From positions 1-64,000 of the forward strand of contig CAJWBE010000016.1 of NCBI GenBank assembly GCA_913020045.1: a stretch of 64,000 bases of DNA, read 5' to 3'. How positions within the stretch are numbered: the first letter of the stretch is position 1; the number at the start of each line of letters is the position of its first letter. Shown here in pieces: positions 8,430-15,214 of the stretch. The position numbers and the translations under genes were made by a program. The notes under the pieces are model-generated. The model made no database searches. It saw nothing but the letters and a program-made list of their open reading frames with translations, and had not been told where the DNA came from. This DNA comes from an uncultured Oleiphilus sp. Lineage in GTDB: Bacteria > Pseudomonadota > Gammaproteobacteria > Pseudomonadales > Oleiphilaceae.

Positions 8430-9143
8430 CTAAGCTTCTAAATTCCGCACAAACCGGTATTCACTAGAACTTTTTTTCATTTTGTAGAGCGATGCCTGGC
8501 GTTTGCCACTGGCCTGTTTTTCTCCTGTATCGATGAGCAATTCAGCCTGTTCTATTCTCCGCCTAAACGATTTTTTCTGGATCGGCTGCCCTAGTATAAT
8601 CTCATGTACTTTCTGCAACTCAGGTAACGTAAAACGCTCGGGTAATGCATAAGCCGGCACGATCGAATACAAAGCCTTTTGACGAAGACGCTCTAGCGCT
8701 GTATTGATAATCGCGCGATGGTCAAAAGCTAGGTCGAGCAGACCCAGCTCGTTGACGAAATGCCACTTTGCATCCGAAACCGATTCGATATGTGCCTGAC
8801 AATCCTGATAAGCAATCAACGCGCTAAAGCACACCGAGACCGACCAGCCTCGCTTATCCCTATCCGCTCCACCTTTGCATTCCAACTGCTCAATATAAGG
8901 CGGTTCAATTGAGGTCTTCTCTTTAAGTTTGCGCTTGGCGGCTTCTTCCAAGGTTTTATCTACTGCCAGATCAATAAAGCCTCCCGGCAACCCCCATTGG
9001 CCTTGATGCGGATGATTACTTCGCTCAACCAGCAGCACTTTTAACTGATCCTCGTGACAGGTGAACAGAACACTATCGACAGTCACTAAAGGAACATCAA
9101 AATCCTTTACGTTGTATTTCTGCAGAAATTCTTTTTCGCTCAT
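8430..9143 (-). CDS. NrtR-family Nudix transcriptional regulator
   Basis: 237 aa. N-terminal Nudix fold about 15-145 with the family's altered Nudix box: Arg is kept but the catalytic Glu positions read RKLKEK (LEEAAKRKLKEKTS), so it should sense rather than hydrolyse a nucleotide. The segment DKRGWSVSV is typical of NrtR regulators. C-terminal winged helix about 150-237 (YALPERFTLPELQKVHE, then FRRRIEQ). NrtR proteins repress NAD-related genes and respond to ADP-ribose or related ligands. It is divergent from the SPFH operon, with three dyads between them that are likely operators. An in-frame GTG at 9155 would add four residues. Confidence 0.8.
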   Translation of the reverse strand: MSEKEFLQKYNVKDFDVPLVTVDSVLFTCHEDQLKVLLVERSNHPHQGQWGLPGGFIDLAVDKTLEEAAKRKLKEKTSIEPPYIEQLECKGGADRDKRGWSVSVCFSALIAYQDCQAHIESVSDAKWHFVNELGLLDLAFDHRAIINTALERLRQKALYSIVPAYALPERFTLPELQKVHEIILGQPIQKKSFRRRIEQAELLIDTGEKQASGKRQASLYKMKKSSSEYRFVRNLEA

Positions 9144-9212
9144 TCGGCCTAACACTCAATCTAAAGTTTATAGGCCTTATTGTAGAGGGAAACGACCAAC
9201 AAAAAAACATTT

Positions 9213-9287
9213 GTGTCTTTATGTCACTTTTTACTTGACCTATTGGTGTCCATAAGACACTATTAATCATAAGTGACCTATAGACAC
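9213..9287. promoter_or_regulatory. Three operator-like dyads between the Nudix regulator and the SPFH operon
   Basis: Three 15-bp sites share the form GTGxC-N5-GxCAC: GTGTCTTTATGTCAC (9213-9227), GTGTCCATAAGACAC (9246-9260, a perfect dyad) and GTGACCTATAGACAC (9273-9287). The last ends 14 bp before the SPFH start and overlaps its leader. Repeated dyads in a divergent intergenic region beside an NrtR-like gene are the expected arrangement for its operators; binding by that regulator is inference. Confidence 0.65.
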
Positions 9288-9301
9288 CAAGGAGAAAGCA
9301 C

Positions 9302-10312
9302 ATGTTACCGATCAAATACTACAAAGCAGACGCATCCACCTTCGTCATTAAGACGGTTAACGGTAAAGTAAAACGTCAGGGGAAAGGCTTAAGCTTTTTC
9401 TACAACCCAACCACGACTTCCATTTCAGCATTGCCCATTAACGTTCAAGAAGCGCCATTTATTTTTGGCCTTCAAACGTCTGACTTTCAAACGGTGAAGG
9501 TACAAGGGCAAGTGTCTTACCGCTTAGAAGAAGCCGAAAAGACCGCCGAGCTAATGAACTTCACGTTAGCTAAAGACGGTCTCTCGTTTATCTCAGAGGA
9601 TCCAATGAGGCTGAGTGAGCGCGTGATTCGAAACATTCAAACCACCGTGCAAACAGCTATGCAAGCATCATCACTTAGAGATGCACTGGTATCGGTTCAG
9701 TCATTGGTCAAACTACTGAACGAAACGCTTGGCGACGATCAGTCGATCAAGCAAATGGGGATCGGTATCCTTGGCGTTAGCATCAGCGCGATCACGCCTA
9801 CTCCAGAGACATCAAAAGCACTGGAAGCGGTGGCAAGAGAGGAAATACTGAAAGAGTCTGATGATGCCATTTACGGCAGACGCAAAGCCTCCGTAGAACA
9901 AGAGCGGACCATCAAAGAAGCCGAGCTAAAAACAGAACTGTCGGTGCAGCAGAAACAACAAGAAATGGAAGAGCAGCGCGCTGAAAACCAACGGGTGTTG
10001 TTGCGCAGCCAAGCACAAATTGCGCAAGAACAGATTCAAGCAGAGATCGATCAGGAGAATCAGCGTAGCGCGTTTGTTTCGCAAAAGGCTGACAACAGTC
10101 GTACTGAGGCCGATGCAGAACAGTATGCGATCACCGCTAAAATGAACGCCTTTAAGACCTTGCCCGTTGAGAATCTAAAAGCGATGGCGTTGGCGAATAT
10201 GGACCCTGAACAATTGATGGCGATGGCCTTTGATTCTTTAGCGCAAAACGCTGGCAAGATTGGTGAGCTGACCATTACACCTGACTTGTTTGGCAAGTTG
10301 ATGAAGTCCTAA
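9302..10312 (+). CDS. SPFH/band-7 domain protein
   Basis: 336 aa, ribosome binding site AAGGAGAAAGC before the ATG. SPFH (stomatin/prohibitin-like) domain about 25-190, then a long Glu/Gln-rich coiled coil about 190-275 (EEILKESDDAIYGRRKASVE onward), and a C-terminal segment rich in Met/Ala typical of band-7 oligomerisation tails. No N-terminal membrane anchor is visible, unlike classic stomatins, so it may be a soluble or peripheral scaffold. First gene of a six-gene operon, directly behind the three dyads. Confidence 0.75.
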   Translation: MLPIKYYKADASTFVIKTVNGKVKRQGKGLSFFYNPTTTSISALPINVQEAPFIFGLQTSDFQTVKVQGQVSYRLEEAEKTAELMNFTLAKDGLSFISEDPMRLSERVIRNIQTTVQTAMQASSLRDALVSVQSLVKLLNETLGDDQSIKQMGIGILGVSISAITPTPETSKALEAVAREEILKESDDAIYGRRKASVEQERTIKEAELKTELSVQQKQQEMEEQRAENQRVLLRSQAQIAQEQIQAEIDQENQRSAFVSQKADNSRTEADAEQYAITAKMNAFKTLPVENLKAMALANMDPEQLMAMAFDSLAQNAGKIGELTITPDLFGKLMKS

Positions 10313-10364
10313 TCAACAAACGAGCATCGTAGTAGACGCAATTGAACATTGAAGGAAACGTAGC

Positions 10365-11285
10365 ATGAAAGCCAACCGAACGTTTGTATTGATCACTCGC
10401 AAGACCAGACTTCAAGAGTTAGTAGAACGCTTTAACTCGTGGTCGCAAGCGAAGTTCTATCTGGAGCACAATCAGATTGACGTCAGTGACTATATCGACG
10501 AAAACGAGGTTTACCAGAGCAAGCTCAAACAGGCCGAGATCACACTTCGCAAGCTCGGGCGCTTTCAACTGATCGAACGCGAAATGCTCACCAACTACCA
10601 GTTCGGCACCGACGATGTCGTGGTGGTCATTGGGCAAGACGGATTGGTGGCAAACACATTGAAATATCTGAACGGTCAGCCAGTGATTGCGATTAACCCA
10701 GACCCCTGTCGCTGGGATGGAAAACTGCTCCCCTTCGAAGTTAGCGACCTAACAAGCGTTGTCAAAGACGTCTTAGAGGGCAAGCTCACTAGCCGGTTTA
10801 TTTCATTTGCACAGGTCAGTACCAATGACGGCCAACTATTGCGTGGCGTGAATGACTTGTTTATCGGCCCGAAGTCGCACACCTCTGCCCGATACACGCT
10901 TCGCTGGAAGGGAGAGGAAGAATCACAAAGCTCATCAGGCATTATTGTCTCTACCGGGCTGGGCTCTACTGGATGGTTTCAGTCCATTTTAGCCGGCGCC
11001 ATGGGCGTGGGTGGACTCAATGAGCACCCATTGCAAGATGGGTTTGATTGGGATGCTAAGCGCTTACAGTTTGCCGTGCGTGAACCCTTCCCTAGCCAAA
11101 CTAGTTCGGTCAAAACAGTGTTTGGCGCCATTACGCCCGATACACCCCTGACACTTGAATCCTTAATGCCCGAGAACGGCGTTATTTTTTCCGATGGGAT
11201 AGAGCAAGACTTTATTCAGTTTAATGCCGGCACGATAGCAACGGTATCGCTTGATAATCGCCAGGGGCAACTAGTTTCAAATTAG
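10365..11285 (+). CDS. NAD(+) kinase-like protein
   Basis: 306 aa. It carries altered versions of the NAD kinase landmarks: VVVIGQDGLVANTL in place of the GGDG loop (one Gly replaced by Gln, Asp kept), VNDLFIG in place of the NE motif, and STGLGSTGWF in place of the TPTGSTAY loop. An extra N-terminal segment of about 75 residues precedes the fold. It may phosphorylate NAD or a related nucleotide, or bind it as a sensor. It is 52 bp behind the SPFH gene and in the same orientation. The housekeeping NAD kinase must be elsewhere in the genome. Confidence 0.65.
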   Translation: MKANRTFVLITRKTRLQELVERFNSWSQAKFYLEHNQIDVSDYIDENEVYQSKLKQAEITLRKLGRFQLIEREMLTNYQFGTDDVVVVIGQDGLVANTLKYLNGQPVIAINPDPCRWDGKLLPFEVSDLTSVVKDVLEGKLTSRFISFAQVSTNDGQLLRGVNDLFIGPKSHTSARYTLRWKGEEESQSSSGIIVSTGLGSTGWFQSILAGAMGVGGLNEHPLQDGFDWDAKRLQFAVREPFPSQTSSVKTVFGAITPDTPLTLESLMPENGVIFSDGIEQDFIQFNAGTIATVSLDNRQGQLVSN

Positions 11286-11292
11286 CTCAGCC

Positions 11293-11313
11293 GAGCGACA
11301 CATCGTGTCGCTC
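11293..11313 (+). other. Perfect hairpin within the operon
   Basis: GAGCGACAC-ATC-GTGTCGCTC, nine perfect pairs with a three-base loop, between the NAD-kinase-like gene and the next gene. No T-tract follows, so it looks like an RNA-stability or processing element rather than a terminator. Confidence 0.45.
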
Positions 11314-11350
11314 CGATAAAGATAATAAAAAGAAAACTGGAGACATTGCG

Positions 11351-11920
11351 ATGACAGATAATGAAACCCAAGAAACGGTAGACATGCTTAAGTCAAAACT
11401 TAGCCCTGAACGCTGGGTCATCAAAAGCACTGCATTCAGTTTGACCGACGATGAAGCACCCGCATTCTATGACCTAGAGAACGGTGATTGGGTCAGCCTC
11501 GCTGCCGATGCCACAAAGTTTAAAGAGCCGACTATTGCACAGCAAGTTCTTAAGCAGGTTTGCAATGAAGAGCCTGCTGAAATTGAACGCTATCTTCAGA
11601 GCCCTTCTGAAAAAAAGTCCTCTGAGTACAAGCTTGCAAGTGATTGGGTAACGATTGCCTATGACGAGAGTTCCCAAAACTATTTATATGAGTCATCCCT
11701 TTTAACTAAAAAAGGTGAAGGCTCTGCTGTCCTACAAATTTGGGAGCCCGTCCTTATGTATGTCGACAAGAACGAAATCGCGACACAATGTGTCATGAGT
11801 GTTCCCCCGCAAACAATGGATGAGTTTGCGATCGCTTGGTGTAAGCACAGAAAACTACAAGGTGCACTAGGCGGACCGGTCGGAAATGAATGGGGCTCAC
11901 CTGACTGCCCATGGCAATAA
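11351..11920 (+). CDS. Protein of unknown function
   Basis: 189 aa, acidic, soluble; ribosome binding site CTGGAGAC before ATG. No domain recognised. The C-terminal end holds the motif MDEFAIAWCKHRKLQG followed by a Gly/Pro/Trp-rich tail (PVGNEWGSPDCPW). A closely similar WCKHR motif closes a separate short ORF at 14668-14886. It is third in the SPFH operon and its stop is 14 bp before the next start, so co-expression is likely. Confidence 0.6.
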   Translation: MTDNETQETVDMLKSKLSPERWVIKSTAFSLTDDEAPAFYDLENGDWVSLAADATKFKEPTIAQQVLKQVCNEEPAEIERYLQSPSEKKSSEYKLASDWVTIAYDESSQNYLYESSLLTKKGEGSAVLQIWEPVLMYVDKNEIATQCVMSVPPQTMDEFAIAWCKHRKLQGALGGPVGNEWGSPDCPWQ

Positions 11921-11934
11921 AAAAGGATACATAT

Positions 11935-12993
11935 ATGAGCAACTACACGCCCAATTCAAGCATCGTCAGGCGTCTGATGATGAAGCTCGACCCGCACTTC
12001 TTTTCCTATTCTCCGCTGGAGCAGGACACGGTGCGCCAGCACTTTATGCAAACGCAGTATGCGTTGATCAACGAGTATCTCTATCAAGAATTATTCGCAC
12101 TAAAATACGATGCTGAATCAGAAGACGATAAGCCGTTAAATAATGAGCAACTTCACCTGCTGAACGCACACACCACTGCCATGACAGGCATCGGCGATAA
12201 CAGCTTCACGCTGAATGAGTTTCAAGGCAAAGAGTTCGACCTGACCTCATTCAAAACGCTCGAAGAATACGACCGTGATGCGTTTGAGTTTCAACGCAAA
12301 GCTCGGTTAAAAGAAAATAAGAATGCGAATAAGCAAGAATCGTTACCTTATCGTTTGTACCTGAACCATAACTGGGTGCGCTTTCTCGACGACGAAAACT
12401 GCTTTCATTACTCAACACTATCAAGCTTAAGCTTTTACTTGTTTGATGCGCTCGATGAAGAAGAACGTTTATTGATTGAAGCACTCATTCCTTATAAATG
12501 GGCTGAAGGTAAAAATCATGAAAAAGAAGTTGATGGCGGTTTTTTATGGGATATGACACAAGACGCCAATGGCCGCGAAGCACAATTGGAAGCGCTTCAA
12601 GATCGAGCCAGAGACTATCGACACAAACGCCTTGATGAATTGAATTCGCAGTTTCACAACGACGAAGATCCCGCGGTTTATTTTTTGAAAGACCACGACG
12701 ACCTTGAAGGCCCTAGATGGGATATCGTCATTAAAAATGCGGAAACCGCTAAACAGATTACCATCCAACATTATCTTAGGGACTGCGAAGCACTCCTTGA
12801 AACGAATGATCAACTCGAACGCCTCAAGGAGGATGAGCTTGAAAAACTAAGGCGGTATATCAACGAAGCATACAAGGATATCTGCCAGTACGTTAACCCC
12901 AATGTTCGAAGTTTGAAACCAAAGCGCAACGTAGTCATCTCCGCAAATACGATGAAGGGCTTGAACGATAACAACAACGGGAGGGAGGAATAA
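11935..12993 (+). CDS. Protein of unknown function
   Basis: 352 aa from the ATG at 11935, chosen because AAAAAGGA stands 7 bases before it; an in-frame ATG at 11911 overlaps the previous gene and lacks a site. Soluble, acidic, mostly helical by composition, with many Glu/Asp/Leu residues and a helical C-terminal stretch (LERLKEDELEKLRRY). No known domain or catalytic motif recognised. Its stop overlaps the next start by one base (TAATG), showing a tight operon. Confidence 0.62.
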   Translation: MSNYTPNSSIVRRLMMKLDPHFFSYSPLEQDTVRQHFMQTQYALINEYLYQELFALKYDAESEDDKPLNNEQLHLLNAHTTAMTGIGDNSFTLNEFQGKEFDLTSFKTLEEYDRDAFEFQRKARLKENKNANKQESLPYRLYLNHNWVRFLDDENCFHYSTLSSLSFYLFDALDEEERLLIEALIPYKWAEGKNHEKEVDGGFLWDMTQDANGREAQLEALQDRARDYRHKRLDELNSQFHNDEDPAVYFLKDHDDLEGPRWDIVIKNAETAKQITIQHYLRDCEALLETNDQLERLKEDELEKLRRYINEAYKDICQYVNPNVRSLKPKRNVVISANTMKGLNDNNNGREE

Positions 12994-13334
12994 TGCCACT
13001 CAATACAAAAGAAAAATTAATCAAAGCAATCCGTGCCCGCCGCGGTTCCACTCCGCCTTTTATCGACTTTTATGTCGACCTGAATGGACGATATATTGCC
13101 AAAGGGTATGGCGGATTGGGAACGACCGATTATCACACCCTTTCCGAATCAAACAAACTGACGCGCTTCTTGGCTGAACTAGAGCACGAAGGCCGTCTCG
13201 CGCGAGGGCATTTCAAACCAATATATGAGCTGGGGCTTGAGGAAGCGGCTGAGCTGACATGGATAGAAAATCAACTTGATACCACTAGTCACGAAGCACC
13301 AACATTATCATCGAACCTAAAGAAAACTCTCTAG
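12993..13334 (+). CDS. Small protein of unknown function
   Basis: 113 aa, ATG overlapping the previous stop, with GGGAGGAAT as ribosome binding site. A compact basic N-terminal half (KLIKAIRARRG, PPFIDFYVDLNGRYIAKGYG) and a helical C-terminal half. No family recognised. Strict coupling to the 352-aa protein suggests the two products act together. Confidence 0.6.
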   Translation: MPLNTKEKLIKAIRARRGSTPPFIDFYVDLNGRYIAKGYGGLGTTDYHTLSESNKLTRFLAELEHEGRLARGHFKPIYELGLEEAAELTWIENQLDTTSHEAPTLSSNLKKTL

Positions 13335-13356
13335 CAAGAGCAGGTAACAACAACTA

Positions 13357-14292
13357 ATGAATACTAAGCCAATCATTATTTATATCGATATGGACGACTG
13401 CCTATGCGATTTCAAGAGCGCATATGTTGAACATAAGATCAAACACCCTGAGATAGCTTATCCGCAAAGTGCTCCTGAATTTTTCACCGGCCTTGTACCT
13501 TTACCTGGGGCGCTGGAACAAACTCGATGGCTGGCAGATCAGGACCGTTTTGATGTTTATATCCTCAGTGCGCCTTCTATCCATAACCCTTTGTGCTATA
13601 CGGAAAAAAGACTGTGGATTGAAGAGCACCTTGGGTTCGCATTCGTCAATCGCTTAATCCTATCGCCCCACAAGAATCTCAATCATGGTGATTACCTAAT
13701 TGATGACAATGCCTCTGGAAAAGGCCAAGATTTGTTTACGGGAAAATTGATTCATTTTGGCTCGAGCGAGTTTCCGAACTGGATGGCGGTGCGCAGCTAC
13801 TTCGACAAGATTAATGCATCGAGTAATACCTCATTTCACCGACAAGTCTCACACCCTGACATCCTCGCATTTAGGTCAATGGATATGCGCGACCGTTTTC
13901 CTGAACCCGTTGCGACGTTTCGAGAGGCGCTTGAACTAATTCAATCAGAACGAGCGTACTTGCCAGAATACAGTTCAAACATTACCTGCTATCTGCGAGA
14001 TGGGCGCTCAATTACAGTCCCCGAGAGTTTTTACATAGAAGAGAAGCAACAGTTCAGCTCGCGCGAAGCGGCGGAAACTTGGGTTCGAGAGCGCGCTAAA
14101 AACAAAAATACGAAGGGGATCGCTGCCGTATTGGGTATCGGTATAACGAACCCTAAATTACCTATTGAACAACAAATTGAAGAGGCCTTCCAACACACGT
14201 ATTCGGTGGTGAAAGAGGTATCCGAAAATGAACAGATTTGCGCTCAAGTTGACGAGTGGTTATATCAAGCCATCGAAAGCCTTCCAGACTAA
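13357..14292 (+). CDS. HAD-family 5'(3')-deoxyribonucleotidase-like protein with an extra C-terminal domain
   Basis: 311 aa. Residues about 5-160 match the 5' nucleotidase, deoxy (NT5C/YorS-like) family: motif I IYIDMDDCLCDF supplies the nucleophile and acid Asp pair, ILSAPS is motif II, and YLIDDNASGKG is motif IV. It should dephosphorylate nucleoside monophosphates. The remaining 145 residues are not part of the usual 170-190 aa enzyme and are not recognised. Last gene of the SPFH operon, 22 bp after the preceding stop. Possible role: nucleotide turnover together with the NAD-kinase-like protein. Confidence 0.75.
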   Translation: MNTKPIIIYIDMDDCLCDFKSAYVEHKIKHPEIAYPQSAPEFFTGLVPLPGALEQTRWLADQDRFDVYILSAPSIHNPLCYTEKRLWIEEHLGFAFVNRLILSPHKNLNHGDYLIDDNASGKGQDLFTGKLIHFGSSEFPNWMAVRSYFDKINASSNTSFHRQVSHPDILAFRSMDMRDRFPEPVATFREALELIQSERAYLPEYSSNITCYLRDGRSITVPESFYIEEKQQFSSREAAETWVRERAKNKNTKGIAAVLGIGITNPKLPIEQQIEEAFQHTYSVVKEVSENEQICAQVDEWLYQAIESLPD

Positions 14293-14302
14293 TGACTCAG
14301 AA

Positions 14303-14321
14303 TTACCGATAAAAACGGTAA
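14303..14321 (+). terminator. Weak hairpin after the operon
   Basis: TTACCG-ATAAAAA-CGGTAA just past the last gene, without a T-tract. Weak candidate for transcript end. Confidence 0.25.
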
Positions 14322-14386
14322 GTCTCAATAGAGCTTTGATGCGAGCATAACTGAAATGCTCTCAAGCCACCTGTAAGTCGCAGACC

Positions 14387-14554
14387 ATGTTCAAATTGGT
14401 CAATGATTACCTTGCTACAAAGCATGAGCGACTAGACCCTCCTCACAGTAAGAAAGTTAAAATCCCAAATATCTGCCAAGTGTTCGAAGTCGAATATATT
14501 TCTACATATGATCTGCTTAGGCGGCTCAAAGCACAATTTATCTTAAGCCAATAA
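14387..14554 (+). CDS. Short ORF of unknown nature (possible gene fragment)
   Basis: 55-codon ORF (MFKLVNDYLATKHERL start) in the 375-bp gap after the HAD gene. Composition looks protein-like, with a Lys/Arg-rich middle and ILSQ end, but there is no ribosome binding site and no recognised family. It may be a fragment of a mobile-element gene. The rest of the gap shows only an imperfect dyad built on ATGTACA/TGTACAT near 14600-14625. Confidence 0.2.
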   Translation: MFKLVNDYLATKHERLDPPHSKKVKIPNICQVFEVEYISTYDLLRRLKAQFILSQ

Positions 14555-14667
14555 CTGGCTCCACGCATACACGAGTTTTCTGATGTAAACGATGCATGTA
14601 CACAAATCATTTATGTACATCAGTTATACTCCGACGCTCCCGCATCCTAGCCAGTGAAATGGTTTAA

Positions 14668-14886
14668 CTAGTCATAGCTATTCCGATGCTTACACCACTC
14701 GTCGGCAATCGTATCCATTAATTCAGCCGGAATCTCAATTGTCACACGAGGGTGTTTATCTGCAAACTCATGTTCAATCTTGAAACGATCCGCCCCTACT
14801 CGGATAGTAAGCGGGCGATGGATCTTCAATGGGAAAAGCTTCCTCGTAAAGATACGTACCAGATACTTTGTCGTAATGGATGCCAA
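14668..14886 (-). pseudogene. Short ORF sharing the WCKHR motif with the 11351-11920 product
   Basis: 72-aa frame opening with TTG directly after a stop and lacking a ribosome binding site, so probably a fragment. Its end, IPAELMDTIADEWCKHRN, parallels VPPQTMDEFAIAWCKHRK of the third gene in the SPFH operon. The preceding part (RFKIEHEFADKHPRVTIEI) looks like a beta-rich domain. It suggests that a second copy of this domain existed in the island. Confidence 0.35.
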
Positions 14887-14914
14887 TTATTGTACTTATA
14901 CTTTCTCTCTTAAA

Positions 14915-15141
14915 TTAAGGCGAATATTTATCGAAGTGAGTATCTCGTGCTGCTGGGTGAGTTTCTTGATATATCTTATGCAGATCCTTAATCGTGACTC
15001 GGGCATAGATCTGGGTGCTAGATATATGGAGATGCCCTAGCATTTCCTGTGCATGTCGAATATCCGCTCCGTTCCTAAGCATGATTGTCGCTGCCGCGTG
15101 ACGAAAAGAATGACAGGCACCTTTCTTTCCTAGACCTGCAC
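14915..15141 (-). pseudogene. Tyrosine recombinase (phage integrase/XerD-like), C-terminal remnant
   Basis: About 75 residues of the catalytic domain: CHSFRHAAATIMLRNGADIR supplies the His-x-x-Arg region, QEMLGHLHISSTQIYARV supplies the second His and the nucleophilic Tyr. The first catalytic Arg and the whole N-terminal domain are missing: the frame enters the 55-bp palindrome directly upstream and has no homologous sequence beyond it. It can therefore not be functional. It marks an older integrative element. Confidence 0.85.
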
Positions 15142-15196
15142 TGTTGATTTGCACCCCAAAACTGACCCATGGGTCAATTTGGGGTGCAAATCAACA
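15142..15196. mobile_element. 55-bp collapsed IS-like palindrome (TG...CA)
   Basis: Left arm TGTTGATTTGCACCCCAAAA (15142-15161) and right arm TTTGGGGTGCAAATCAACA (15178-15196) are inverted copies; the centre TGACCCA|TGGGTCA is also a perfect dyad. Total form 5'-TG...CA-3' with TGACCC boxes inside each arm, as in ends of IS21-type elements. I infer two insertion-sequence ends joined after loss of the interior. It separates the truncated recombinase from the TnsE-like gene. No target duplication is evident. It could also act as a strong hairpin in RNA. Confidence 0.5.
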
Positions 15197-15214
15197 TTGG
15201 CCGGTCTTTAATTT

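Noticed and set aside
6753-15141. A left end of the Tn7-like element (TCCGC followed by TGT and the 20-bp repeats)
   Set aside because: Several TCCGC occurrences were checked; none is followed by TGT or by the repeats.
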